From Anagrus nilaparvatae (taxonomy: Eukaryota; Arthropoda; Insecta; Hymenoptera; Mymaridae), in assembly GCA_022575985.1 (NCBI GenBank), contig JAKSXM010000007.1:29948501-30012500 (forward strand): DNA of 64,000 nt, in the 5' to 3' direction. Of this stretch, positions 10,521 to 21,774 are shown piece by piece. The notes below the pieces were generated by a model, which saw nothing but the letters and a program-made list of their open reading frames with translations, made no database searches and was not told where the DNA came from. Each line of letters starts with the position of its first letter. Position 1 is the first letter of the stretch. The position numbers and the translations under genes were made by a program.

Positions 10521-12649
10521 GCTGATTGGCCTCGCGATGCTCTGCTTAACCAAATAAAACATCTTTTGCATTAATTTATTTATATTTTGATCATATATGT
10601 TTAGTTATAATAAATTTAATCATAGGTGATTAAAAAGCAATTAATTTTTATTTACAAATGAATGAGAAAATAGAATATAGTAATATTCAGATTTTTTAAC
10701 AAAATTTGCAGTTTTTTTCATACTGTAGACAATGAATATTTGAATATTTTCAATTTTCATATACATCACAACTGATATTGTAGACAATCAATATGAATTT
10801 TACTATATAATGAAATTTTCATAATTTTTGTTTGTTGATATAAAAAGGACAGAAAATATCCATTTTACTCCATAGTGAAATTTTTTGTGTTTTTTTATAT
10901 ATAATTTCATATATATTTTTTTCATAAAATTTACGATATTATAAATTTTTTTCTAACAGTCTCCTGTTTTATAGAAAAGTTGTAATTTCAAATATTTTTA
11001 TACAATGATTGCATTTAAATATTTTTTTAATTTTATATATTTTTATGCAATGGTAGCATTTAAATTTTTAAATTTAAATATATAAAATCATATAAAAAAT
11101 GGATATGAGCTGTCCTAAATTTGAAAAAATAAAAAATTCAAAAAATTAGACTCTAAGACGTTTTTTTTTATGTTTCTCTCTAAGGCGTACCTCTGAAAAA
11201 TTTTAAAAAATTTTTCATTTTTTTTTTTATTTTTTTTTGCGTGTAAAAATATTTCAAGAATATGAGAAAAAATTTTTGAATAAATATTCATAACCATTTA
11301 AAAGATATTATGGTTGTTGTGAGCAGGAAACCAGGTTTGTGAATGGGAAAAAAAAACTTTAAACGCGTTTATCTCGAAACCATTTTTTGAAATCGGTGAC
11401 CACGATTGCTAAAAAAATACTGGTTGGATTTACTACATTTTTTTTTTTTTTTTTTTATTAACTAAATACCTGGTGGGTAAACCAAAAAAAATTTATAAAA
11501 TTACCTTTTTTGTACTTTTTTTTGACGTATAAGGTCCAATTCCGTGCGCGAAAATAGAATTTTTTTTTATTTTACGGGCCAAATTTTTATTTTTTTGAAA
11601 TTTTAAAATTTTGTTGGTTTACCCACTCGGTATAACGGTTCTAAAAATAACTTCGTTCGATTTTTTTGTTTCAGGGTACCTGGAGTAGAGGTATCCTGGT
11701 CACCGCGAAATAACAGCCTTCAAACTTCTGGTCCATAATTCCAAGACGGATCAATAAAAAAAAAAAATAATTAAAAAAAAATGTATATTAAGACTTATAT
11801 ATTCATTAAAAAAAAAAATTTTTTAAATAAATATTAAAATAAAAAAATTATTACAAATTTAAAAGTGCGTTAGAAAAGCATTTAATAAATAAAAAGAAAC
11901 TTGGTTTTTACATTTTGATACAATCCATTCCGAGATCTGAAGTGATGAAAATGTCCACTTTTTGATTTTTTTAATTTTGAAGTTCTTAGCTTCAAACAGT
12001 TGTAACTCTGAACCGTGAGCTCAAATTAAAAAAAAAACGAGAAATCGATAGCATTTTATCCAAGGAATAATGTGCACTAAACCTCGTCTCAAAAAACCTC
12101 TTAGATCCTGAGAAAAATCAGTTTTAGTGAAAAAAAAAGAAATTATTTTGCGTTTTCGACCACTAACTTCTGATATTGGTTTCTCGAAATCATCTAAAAA
12201 TTTTTTAAAAATTAAAAAAAGGTCTGGAGATATTTCTTTAAAGATTACATTAAAACCACTTTCATGTATTTTCGTCCGTACAATTCTTCATACATGCGTG
12301 TCCAATAAAATCAAAAATAGTCAATTTTTTCAATTATTTCATTTTAATATATAGTACCAGGAAGGACCGGGCTCCGCTCGGGTTATATCTACGTTTGGGT
12401 TAAGTCAGATTTATTTGCATCGAATAAGTTTTCAATAAAACATAATGTAGCCCAGTACAGCTTTTTATTATAATTGCAAAAAGTTGACCGATTTTTAAAA
12501 ATCAAGTTTTATTTTCCTCCGCATCTAAAATTTTTCAATAATAGCATTGTTTCAACAATAGCATTTTTTTTTATAATTTTTATTTAATTAATTGCGTTTA
12601 TTTATTTACTTACATTTTTTACTTTATTATGTAAATTATATAAAAACAC

Positions 12650-12680
<31 letters not shown>

Positions 12681-12984
12681 CTAATAAAGCAATAAAAAAA
12701 AAGTCTTTTCAAGTGGGATAATAAAAAAAAAAGAACAGATGTCTCATACATAAACATCGAAAATTAACGAAAACACCGACAACCCCTATGTATAAGCATA
12801 TGATATGGCTGAATTAGGAAAACTTGCAGAAAACGAATTTTCACGAAATTGTGACCTATACCGATGGATTCCTTGTTATGAAAAACTCGAAAATGCTTGA
12901 TCTGAAAAAAATCGCACCGTTGGTACTTGAGATAGCCGATGTAAACATAGGTACAACGCGTTTAAAGATATAGATAGATAACTA
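10521..12984. other. AT-rich repeat-like interval without gene
   Basis: The stretch is dominated by A and T runs. Repeat-like words are present (TTTAAACGCGTTTATCTCGA at 11361, echoed in inverse orientation near 57245-57265 as GAGATAAACGCGTTAAAG; a GC-rich word CCGGGCTCCGCTCGGG at 12368). A long A run lies at 12652-12680. No coding frame with recognisable similarity was found. Confidence 0.5.
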
Positions 12985-13708
12985 GCTGCCTCCGGCTTGC
13001 TTCGCTCGCCCCGGCATTCACCATGGGGGCTGCGCCTCCCTGGACCTCTGCGGCTTTATTTTTCAAATAATATGTTGTTTTAGGTTACTCAATATTTTGT
13101 AAAATTACCTTTTTTACCCGAAGTATTATCTAAAATTTACTGAATCATAAAAATTACGGGCTTATGAACCCAGACAGATAATTAGTGATCAGCAATACAA
13201 AGCTTAGCTACCTTTCCATAGGATCCACAAGTAGTCGTTGTTTCCCTCGAATTCTAGGGTTCTGTATGATAATAGCTGATCAAGCTTTTTTTAGTTACTA
13301 TATTCAGTTACTACATCAGTGGCTGATAAAAATTAGAAATATATATAATATAAGTCCTAAACTTTTATAATTATCGAAAAACTATTGTAACTTTTGAAAG
13401 ATCGAACCGATTATCTTGAAAATTTAGATGGATACGTAAAAAATATACCTGAATCGAATGAAATTCTTTTTGATAAAAAAATTTTTCCTCGGTTCTCAGT
13501 TTTTTTGGTTTTTTTTTTAAATTTGATAAAAATTTTTTTTTTGGAAATCCAGTTTTTTCAAAATAAAATTTTTTTGCCATAATCAATCGAAATAAAACCT
13601 AGCCTATGTTTTGACCCGTAATTTTTGCCGTCTTTTTCCGTAAACTCAATTTCTGTAGCTTTTATTGTGTTCCAGTTTATCACGTTCCGACATACAAACA
13701 TACATAAG
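12985..13708. repeat. repeat family C, copy 1 (left part, split by the LINE)
   Basis: It begins CTAGCTGCCTCCGGCTTGCT with CCATGGGGGCTGCGCC, and matches 22155-22890 over its whole length (CACAAGTAGTCGTTGTTTCC, CAGTGGCTGATAAAAATTAG). The end ACATACATAAGTAAAGATTT is interrupted by the LINE at 13723 and resumes at 18616. The 71- and 62-codon frames inside are accidental. It is a non-coding, probably non-autonomous element. Confidence 0.8.
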
Positions 13709-13722
13709 TAAAGATTTATATA
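13709..13722. repeat. LINE target-site duplication, copy 1
   Basis: TAAAGATTTATATA, identical to 18616-18629. Both lie at the borders of the LINE and the sequence is present once in the uninterrupted family C copy near 22885 (TAAAGATTTA), so it is a genuine target duplication. Confidence 0.85.
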
Positions 13723-14064
13723 GTAATATTTATTTCTTGTTTGTAATTTACATAAATTGTTACAAGATAATATAGTTTAAATAAGTAATTAATACAGAAT
13801 CTTTTACAAAAGTATTTCTAATATTTATAATATTAATAAATTAAATAATTGAAATTGAAATTAGAATTAATAGTTTTATAAACATGTATGCATATGTATA
13901 TATATAAGTATATATATACATATATTTTTATATCTTATATAAAATTCTCCTCTTTTCTTATTTTTTTTTTTCTATTATATATATCTATTATATTTTTTTC
14001 TTTCTTTCCTTTATTTATTTATCTCTTTATTTTCATCTTTAATTTTATATCTTTTATATTTTAT

Positions 14065-16148
14065 CTATGCGTTTTTTGCACTTAAAATAATGTATATAAA
14101 CTTTACTAACTTTTTAGCTTTTGGTTCATTTAGGTCATTCAATAGTTGAAAGAAACTATTATCCATTGTACTATTAAAAATATCTGGGACTAATTGTCCC
14201 CTGTAATTATTAAACTTTTCACAATTTATTATTGAATGGAAAATAGTATCTCTCTCACTACATAAATGGCAATATTCGTTAATGTTCAAGTTTTGTATTT
14301 TATCTTTGGTTAAAAATCTTGTGTTATTATTATTTAGCAGTCTTAATTGAGCTATTATCTTTTTTTGGTGTAAAGGTATTTTTAAATCTATGTAGTTAAA
14401 TTTAATTTCATTTTCATGTAACATAGAAAGAGCTGGTATACAGTCACATTTAAATATGTCTTTTTTGTCAATTCTTTTAGTATATTTACTATATTCTTCT
14501 AATAGGTTATTTTTTTCTTCTACTATTATATCTAATGTGATATTATCTAAGAAGTTTTCTTTATTTATTTTTTTAAGAAATTTAATTTTTATTTGATTTA
14601 TCCAATTATATTTAGTTCCATTTTTTTCTGATTCGTTTTTAGATAAATGTAACAGCCTTTTAAAACATATTTTAGGTAGTCTATCATCTTGCATTTCAAG
14701 CAATTTTTGAATATAATTTAATGTTAGCTTAAATATAACACAGTCTATTTTTTCTATATTTGTTTCCGCCCTTATTGCATAACCCGGGGTATTTTTTGGT
14801 AGTGACAATAGTTTTTTAAAAAATAGATTTTGAACTTTTTCTAACTCATCCATATAATTTAGACTCCAAATTGGAGCTGCATATAGGACAACTGATGTAA
14901 CTAATGCTCTAAGTAGTTTCTTACATGTATCTAGGTTGACCGAGTGCATTTTGTTTATGATATTAACTGTTGGTTGGGTCGCTTTTCTACCTTTGTCTAG
15001 AAAGTAATTTGATGCTTTTTTAAATAGCCCCGATTTTTTAAACGGTACACCCAGATACACATAAGAGTCCACAAATTCAATTCTTTCTTTATTGTATTCT
15101 AATGGCTCTAATTTTTCCAATATACTGTTGCCGCCTTTTTGGAAAAGCATGGCTTTAGTTTTTGATATGTTTACAACTAATTTATTCTCATAAAAGTATT
15201 TTTCTAGAGATAATATTATCTTTTTGAATATCACGTAAGTGTCTGAGAAGAATACCATATCATCAGCAAAGGCCAATAAAATTACCTCCCTCAGATGATT
15301 TATTGATACTCCTCTTAATTCTGAATTTTTCAACAAAAATTCCTCCAAGTCATGCAAAAACAGCGAAAACAATGTTGGGCTTAAGGTTTCACCCTGAAGC
15401 ACACCTAACGTTATTTCACAAGGATCAGATGATCCTTCATTGTTTCTAACTACCATATTTGCTTTACAATATAAATCCCTTATTACTTTAATTAATTTAT
15501 GGCTCATACCAATTTGGCTAAGTTTTTTCCATAGTATTTCATGGTTTACAGAGGGGAAAGCGCTCTTCAGGTCGACAAAGAGAGCAAATAGCTTACCTCC
15601 TTTTCTTCTTAACTGATTTTGTATCAGCGCATTTATTACAAAAATGTGGTCGCTAGTGCTTCTCCTTTCCCTGAATCCCGCTTGCCACTCTGGAATCTTT
15701 TTATTTTTTTCAGCCCACCTATTTATTCTACTGTTTAAAATGCTTGTAAAAATTTTTACTATAGTTACCACCAGCGAAATTGGCCTGTAGTTTCCAGGAT
15801 CATTAATATCCCCTTTTTTATACAACATTGTAACTATTATTTTACTCCAAGAATCAGGGACCTTGCCTTCTTTTAAAATTTTATTGAAAAGAATGTAAAT
15901 ATAATAAATCCAGTTATCGGGAAGATTTTTAAAAAATTCATTTGAAATTTTGTCATAGCCTGGCGCTTTATTATTCTTACATCTTTTTATTGCTGAGATT
16001 ATTTCCGTTACCGAAATCTCACCATCCAGTTCGTCATTAGAATGGCTGTCTGTGATTAATATTTCAAGGTCCGTAATCCTTGGGGGGAAACTATTTTTAA
16101 AGAACTCATGCCATGTTTCTAAGCTTATATTATTTATATTAGTTTTTT
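14065..16148 (-). CDS. LINE ORF2, reverse transcriptase part
   Basis: The frame is open from the A7 run at 16149 down to the stop at 14065, longer than the first ATG (15828) suggests. It contains, in order, NNKAPGYDKISNEFF, YKKGDINDPGNYRPISLV, WQAGFRERRSTSDHIF, LFALFVDLKSAFPSVNHEIL, GVLQGETLSPTLFSLFL and the catalytic LLAFADDMVFFSD (about residue 190 counted from the 15828 ATG), followed by NKLVVNISKTKAM. Near the C-terminus CHLCSERDTIFHSIINC gives a C-x2-C-x7-H-x4-C knuckle. The enzyme copies the element RNA at a nicked target. All key RT residues are intact. The endonuclease part (16134-17339) is in the neighbouring frame, separated by a single-base difference in the A7 run. Confidence 0.9.
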
Positions 16149-17339
16149 TCCTATTCTAAATGGCTTAATATTTTCCCAAAATTCTTTGGAGTCCTTTGAT
16201 GAGCAAATTAAAATAGCTAATAATTCATTATAGATTTTTCTTTTGTTTTCTATAAATTTAAAATATAAATTTTTTATTTTATTAAATTCCGCTAATTCAA
16301 ATTCTGTAACATTATTTTTTTTAACATTTAATAAAGTTTTACTGACTAATTTTTTCATATTGTAACACTCCAAGTCAAACCATGGGGATTTTTTATTAAA
16401 TCTAACCTCACCTGTGTACATTTTAACTTGCTCAGCTATTTTTGTTATGGTATCACTTAAATTTATTGCCATACTATTTATATCTAAATTAACTAGCCCT
16501 ACATTTGGAGAGTTTAGCATACCCTCACTAAAATCTTCGCTAAACTTTTCCTTCCATTTGATACCTTTTATTATTTTATCTTTCTTTTCATTATAGTGCC
16601 TAATTTCTAAGGAAACTACTAAGTGACCCGACTTACATACATCATTTAGCACCTTAAAATCTATTATATATTCTAGAGTCATAAAATTACATAAAACTAG
16701 GTCTATTACTGAACACCCTTGACTGTCTATAAATGTAAAGTTGCCGGGACTGTCCCCTGGAAATCTTCCGTTTGTTATGTGCAAGTCATTGCGCTCGCAA
16801 AATTCCAGAAAGGTGCGCCCTCTCTTGTATATTTTATTATCTAAGCTTGTTCTCTTAGCGCTGTACAAAGATTCTGCTTCCATCCTATCAAGGTCGATTT
16901 CGCCTTCTTCCGCAACCCTTGCATTAAAGTCCCCGCCTATTACTAGTCTTGGATTACTATATTTATTATATATATTTGAAATAATTTCTTCTATTTCATT
17001 TAATATTGGGTCTATTTCTTTTAATGGACTAATGTAGACTAGACCCACAATAATAAAGCTATTGTTAATTGGTATTTTAACAAAAATATAGTCATCATTT
17101 TTAAATAATGTTTTTACATCTTTGTAAAACTTCTCATCATACATAATAATAAGCCCCCCGCTCGCTCGTCCTCTTTCGGCTTTTTTCGTTGCTATACTGT
17201 CTATTATATTTTGTTTTGACGGCAATCGTAATTTCTCTGTTTCCATGTGCCACGACTCTGATATACACACTATATCGTTCTCTCTCATGCTTTCTTTGAA
17301 ATCATAAAAGTTTTTTACACCTGACACGTTCCAAAACAA
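16134..17339 (-). CDS. LINE ORF2, AP-endonuclease part
   Basis: The frame opens with MFWNVSGVKNFYDF and has the apurinic-endonuclease-like motifs ICISESW-like 'CISESWH' (about residue 27), VIGGDFNARV (about 135) and VIDLVLCN. The last motif, normally SDH, reads SGHLVV (about 237), so one catalytic Asp is replaced by Gly. It ends 32 codons after a helical linker at TAA 16134. This domain nicks the target strand. The stop is caused by a one-base frame change at the A7 run 16143-16149; the RT frame continues without gap. ORF2 starts 27 bases after the end of ORF1. The ORF1 frame and the RT are intact, so the element is young although this copy may be inactive. Confidence 0.87.
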   Translation of the reverse strand: MFWNVSGVKNFYDFKESMRENDIVCISESWHMETEKLRLPSKQNIIDSIATKKAERGRASGGLIIMYDEKFYKDVKTLFKNDDYIFVKIPINNSFIIVGLVYISPLKEIDPILNEIEEIISNIYNKYSNPRLVIGGDFNARVAEEGEIDLDRMEAESLYSAKRTSLDNKIYKRGRTFLEFCERNDLHITNGRFPGDSPGNFTFIDSQGCSVIDLVLCNFMTLEYIIDFKVLNDVCKSGHLVVSLEIRHYNEKKDKIIKGIKWKEKFSEDFSEGMLNSPNVGLVNLDINSMAINLSDTITKIAEQVKMYTGEVRFNKKSPWFDLECYNMKKLVSKTLLNVKKNNVTEFELAEFNKIKNLYFKFIENKRKIYNELLAILICSSKDSKEFWENIKPFRIGKKLI

Positions 17340-17366
17340 AATCCGAGAGGGACGAGTTGGCGTATG

Positions 17367-18218
17367 TTATTGTTTAATTTCATGTATTTCCTCTTCACTA
17401 TTATTATTATTACTATGAATAAAATAATCATTTATTGTAGTTTTTTCTTTCTTTTTTTCTACTTTATTTATTTGACCTGGCGAAGAACTAGCAGCTCTTT
17501 TTTTTGTTTTTTTAACTAATTTTGTCTCTAAATTTACGCTAACATTCTCCAGCTGTTTATCTTCTTTTTTATTTTTTTCTTTAATACTCACTAATACTTT
17601 TGTCGCTTCTTGGAGGTCGTAACTTTTATTCTCGATCTGAATCTTGCTATTTATTATTTTCGCATCTATATTATTTGCTTTTAATTCGTTTTTAATTTCT
17701 TTCATTTTGTTATACTCTTCTCTTTCTGCCTTAGATAAATCATTAGCTATTGTTATATTAAATTTTTTTCTTAAAATAAATGACTTTTCAAAAAAGTCTT
17801 TTTTGAATTTTTGGGACATTAATGTTACTACAACAGGTCTTATTCCGATTTTGGGGCCTATTCTTTTAACACTTTCAATTAATCGGCTATCTATCCCCAC
17901 CTGTTGTACTATGTCTGCTATTTTACTTAATAATTCTCTATTATTTTCATCTTTATTGTCTATCACATTGTAAAAAATCACATTTTTCACCCTGAGACTT
18001 GCCTTTAAGGCTTCAATTTCTTTTTTTATGCTTATTATATCACTATCAACTTTCTTTTTATTTTCACTATTTTCAAGTTTTATTTCTTTGATTTCTTCAC
18101 TATTTTTATTTGCTATTTCTAGCACTTCTTTATTTCCCGTCTCGTATTTTTTTACTGTCTCTGTTAAATTTAGGATTAATCCTTTTAATTCGGTATTTGA
18201 TGTTCGCGAATCATCCAT
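17367..18218 (-). CDS. LINE ORF1, RNA-binding protein
   Basis: 283 residues, intact, start ATG at 18218 (MDDSRTSNTELKGLILNL). Residues about 1-75 are heptad-like and charged (coiled coil). Residues about 75-170 read LRVKNVIFYNVIDNKDENNR, SVKRIGPKIGIRPVVVTLMS and look like the RRM-type fold seen in L1 ORF1 proteins; a basic, lysine-rich C-terminus follows (KKTKKRAASSSPGQ). Such proteins coat the element RNA and act as nucleic-acid chaperones. No CCHC knuckles are seen. Confidence 0.8.
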   Translation of the reverse strand: MDDSRTSNTELKGLILNLTETVKKYETGNKEVLEIANKNSEEIKEIKLENSENKKKVDSDIISIKKEIEALKASLRVKNVIFYNVIDNKDENNRELLSKIADIVQQVGIDSRLIESVKRIGPKIGIRPVVVTLMSQKFKKDFFEKSFILRKKFNITIANDLSKAEREEYNKMKEIKNELKANNIDAKIINSKIQIENKSYDLQEATKVLVSIKEKNKKEDKQLENVSVNLETKLVKKTKKRAASSSPGQINKVEKKKEKTTINDYFIHSNNNNSEEEIHEIKQ

Positions 18219-18615
18219 TTTGGAATGCTTTATTTAATTTTTTCTTATGTCCTTAATTATTATTAATTATTTATTTATTATTTATTTATTTAACTGTTAA
18301 TTTTAATAATAAGTCCTTTATTTCTTCATTAGACACATACTTCTTATTTATTTACTTTATTTATTAGCTTTCGCGCGAAATGTCTATAACCTAATCTACA
18401 TAACCTTAAATTCACTGACTTTAATTTTTTATTTTTTTAACCCTTTTTAATTACCGCAGTTGCTTACCCACATTTTCACTTTAACTTTAAACTTTTCTTA
18501 ATATATTTTAACTATTATTTTCATTTATAATTCAGTTTTTCTTTAAAAATTATTATTTTTTACTTAGTTATTCACGCGCGCGATGCAACCACCGCCGTTG
18601 CCCCCACCAATCTAT

Positions 18616-18629
18616 TAAAGATTTATATA
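18616..18629. repeat. LINE target-site duplication, copy 2
   Basis: TAAAGATTTATATA, identical to 13709-13722, at the 5' border of the minus-strand LINE. Confidence 0.85.
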
Positions 18630-18975
18630 TATAGGATGTAAATTTGAAATCCAAATTTTATGCTAAAAAATATATGTAACTCTGGAAACATCAAACCGAT
18701 TTGCTTGAAAATTTAGGTGGACACGTAAAAAAGAATTCTAAATCATATAAAAAAAAGTTTTTAAGTTAATTACGATTTTATTGAAAATTTACGAAAACAT
18801 AAAAAATTATCACTTTTTTGAAAAAAAGTTTCTTTCGCATTATTCCAAATCCTGTATAGCCTATGACACTCCTGCAATTTTTCCGCGTTTTTTGCCGCAA
18901 ACCGCGCCTTTCTAGCTACTGTCGTCTAGGCGTGATTATCAAACTAAAAAAATGCTCTATCGGCATATATATTTA
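18630..18975. repeat. repeat family D, copy 1
   Basis: Starts GGATGTAAATTTGAAATCC, contains ATGTAACTCTGGAAACATC, GAAAATTTAGGTGGACACGT and CCGCGTTTTTTGCCGCAAAC, and ends before CTAGCTGCCTCCGG (family C head). Matching copies are at 21775-22150, 22915-23275 and, truncated, 24910-25150. D is regularly followed by C, so D and C are probably two halves of one element. Confidence 0.8.
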
Positions 18976-19550
18976 CTAGCTGCCTCCGGCTCGCTTCGCT
19001 CGCCCCGGCAGCCACCATGGGGGCTGCGCCCCTCTGGACCCCTCCACTTTATCTTTCTAAAAATATGTTTTAGGTTACACAATATTTTGTAAAATAACCT
19101 TTTCTTATATCTAGCGATTTAACCCGGGTAATACTCTGAAATAGTTTTTTAGAAGAGATTTATTAAAATTTCATTTGAATTATTATTACTATTATTATAA
19201 TTATTTCTCATTTGTCCACATTAATTATTTGAAAAGGTTGGTAATTATTAAATAAAATAACATTATTTAGTAATTATCTGAAAAATTATTTTAATAAATG
19301 TCTAATGTGTATTAATAAATTATTTATATAAATAAGTAAAAACATAAATAATTAAAAAAATGTAAATAATAATTTTCACAGCCTGTATGTTTCACAGCCT
19401 AGCGATTTGGCCCGGCTACGCCCGAGTAATACTCTGGAATAGTTTTTTAGAAAGGCATTATTAAAATTTCATTTTTTTATTCCAATACGTTAGCTTATGG
19501 TAAAATCAAAGCAAGAAAAATTTGGTAAAAAGAAATAGGTTAATAGAAAT
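18976..19550. repeat. family C, truncated copy 2, and diverged flank
   Basis: The head CTAGCTGCCTCCGGCTCGCT plus CCATGGGGGCTGCGCC and about 100 bases of family C are present, then the match fades. 19080-19190 and 19380-19470 share the words GCGATTTAACCCGG/GCGATTTGGCCCGG and AATACTCTG(G)AATAGTTTTTTAGAA, a local direct duplication. No coding frame. Confidence 0.65.
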
Positions 19551-20195
19551 CGTTAGTTTTTAATAGTTTTTCTCTTGCACTCAAAAGGTGATTTATTTTC
19601 AATCTCTCCCAATGATATGTGATCATGAAACCTGTTTATGGGGAAGGGGTATCCTGGAAATCTGAAACTCAATGGGTGGTCAAAGTGTCGGATTTAAGTG
19701 GGTGGGTCAAGTGGGACTTAGAATAATTTTGATTAAGGAACTTATAATAATCCGGGTTTAAGGAATTAGAATATAGCTGACGTTTAGAATAATAATACTA
19801 AAAATAACGAATTGTATTGTAATCTTCAGTAACATTTGAATTATATCTAGTCCTCCACTGTAAGTAAACATGTTCTATTCTCTTAAATTTAGTTTACAAA
19901 AACATGTTATAAGATTTTACTGACTATACTTCAATGAATTGTGATTTTTCCATATATTTAATCACCCATAATGTAATTTATCAATCTTTCCCGATGCTAA
20001 GTGAGCTTTTATTGACAATAGAAAATACGTGTTCAATTGGAATTCCTCCATATTATATATAATAACTTATATATATAAAAACTTATGACCGGTTTGTGTA
20101 ACTACACAACCAACGAGCATGGAACATGTTCACTAATAACTAACACTGATAATAAAGTATCTATTCTGTTCATAATATCAATATTTATATCCAAG
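19551..20195. other. non-coding interval before the minisatellite
   Basis: No supported gene. A word ATGGAACATGTTCACTAATA (20120) recurs at 49422 and, inverted, at 21750, linking this interval, the palindrome border and the 49.4-kb G-rich array as one repeat family. Confidence 0.4.
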
Positions 20196-20545
20196 TATTT
20201 CTGCACTAAAGTTCTTTAGAGACTTCTGCACCAATGGTCCCTAGGTACTTCTGCACCAAAGGTCTTTAGGGACTTCTGCACCATAGGTCCCTAGGTACTT
20301 CTGCACCAATGCTCCCTAGGTACTTCTGCACCAAAGGTCTTTAGAGACTTCTGCACCCTAGGTACTTCTGCACCAAAGGTATTTAGGGACTTCTGCACCA
20401 TAGGTCCCTAGGTACTTCTACACCAATGCTTCCTAAGTACTTCTGCACCAAAGGTCTTTAGAGACTTCTGCACCATAGGTCCCTAGGTACTTCTGCACCA
20501 ATGCTCCCTAAGTACTTCTGCACCAAAGGTCCCTAAATCGAAAAT
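20196..20545. repeat. minisatellite, ~26-bp related units
   Basis: About thirteen head-to-tail units of the type TACTTCTGCACCAATGCTCC / GACTTCTGCACCATAGGTCC / GGTCTTTAGAG. The constant core is ACTTCTGCACCA; the tails alternate. Units differ by point changes and some are shorter. No spacer-like unique sequence, so it is not a CRISPR array. Confidence 0.85.
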
Positions 20546-20577
20546 ATTCTAAGTCCCATTTGACCCCCCCCCCCCCC

Positions 20578-21666
20578 TTAACCCATAAGCGCCTAATCGA
20601 CAATTCTTGGACACTTAAATATTTTGATATGAAAAAATGAATATTTTAGGCTAAAAATCTCACCTAGTAGGTATTTTTTATCGCTCTTTCCATTTCCGGA
20701 GTCCGTTTTTACCTACGACCCTTGGGTAATGAAATATCAACCCCTAAAGTAGGGTAAAATCACTAAAATTGTAAAATTAAAAAAAAAAGTTACTGCAGGC
20801 AAAAAAAAAGTTTCTTTATATTGGAAATTATTTTTTTTACTTTCAAAAGGTAAAAGATGCAAATTCATGTATTCTCAGCACATTTACCCTCTCTAGGGGG
20901 TAAATATTAGGGGCAAGGGGGTGGATTTTACAGATATATGAAAATTGAACATTTTTAGCTGAAAACATCACCTAGTAGGTATTTTTGGTCGCTCTTTACA
21001 TTTCCGAAGTCAGTTTTCACCTACGACCCTTGGGTAATGAAATATCAACCCCTAAAGTAGGGTAAAATCACTAAAATTGTAAAATTAAAAAAAATTAGTT
21101 ACTTTGCAAAAAAATATATTTTTAATGCTGAAAATGATATTTTTTATTTTCCAAGAGATAAAGGAAGTAAGTTTATTTATTTTTAGCACATTCACCCATT
21201 GAAGGATTGAATATTATGTCGAAAACAGACTTCGGAAATGAAAAAAGCGACCAAATGTACATACATACTAGTTGATGTATTTAGCTAAAAATATTCATTT
21301 TTTATACAACTGTGAAATACATCCCCTTGCCCCAAACATTTACCCCCTCGAGAGAGAGAATGTGTTAAGAATACATAAATCTGCATCTTTTACCTTTTGG
21401 AAAGTAAAAAATATAATTTCCAAGATAAAAAAACTTTTCTTTTGCGTGTAGTAACTTTTTTTTTAAATTTTACAATTTTAGTGATTTTACCCTACTTTAG
21501 GGGTTGATATTTCATTACCCAAGGGTCGTAGGTAAAAACGGACTCCGGAAATGGAAAGAGCGATAAAAAATACCTACTAGGTGAGATTTTTAGCTTAAAA
21601 TATTCATTTTTTCATATCAAAATATTCAAGTGTCCAAGAATTGTCGATTAGGCGCTTGTGGGTTAA
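20578..21666. repeat. 1.09-kb palindrome
   Basis: TTAACCC...GCGCCTAATCGACAATTC at 20578 onward is the inverted complement of the sequence ending at 21666; centre about 21122. Each arm contains ACCTACGACCCTTGGGTAAT and CCCCTAAAGTAGGGTAAAAT, and this block is additionally duplicated directly within the left arm (20690-20790 and 20985-21085). C runs (C15 at 20564, C10 near 21681) lie at both ends. The arms diverge near the centre. Confidence 0.82.
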
Positions 21667-21774
21667 AAAGGACATATTTGACCCCCCCCCCTTAAAAAGG
21701 ACAAATTTGACCACCCCCTTAATTTTCCAGTTCTGAAGTAGCCCCTCCCTATAAACATGTTCCATGTTAATATA

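Larger units (their letters stand above)
13723..18615 (-). mobile_element. near full-length APE-type non-LTR retrotransposon
   Basis: A 4.9-kb element in minus orientation, flanked by 14-bp duplications, with 5' UTR (18219-18615), ORF1 (17367-18218), ORF2 (14065-17339 with one frame break) and an AT-rich 3' UTR (13723-14064). The 5' end is GC-rich (GGTGGGGGCAACGGCGGTGG at the start of the minus strand), as expected for an internal promoter region. No long poly-A tail is seen; the 3' end is a loose A/T stretch. Domain order (ORF1 with coiled coil and RRM-like part; endonuclease; RT; Cys/His motif) fits the APE-type LINEs. I do not assign the clade. It sits inside a family C/D repeat, so it is younger than that repeat. 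Confidence 0.9.

Noticed and set aside
20196..20545. CRISPR-like periodic repeat
   Set aside because: Units are head to tail without unique spacers and vary in length; eukaryotic minisatellite.
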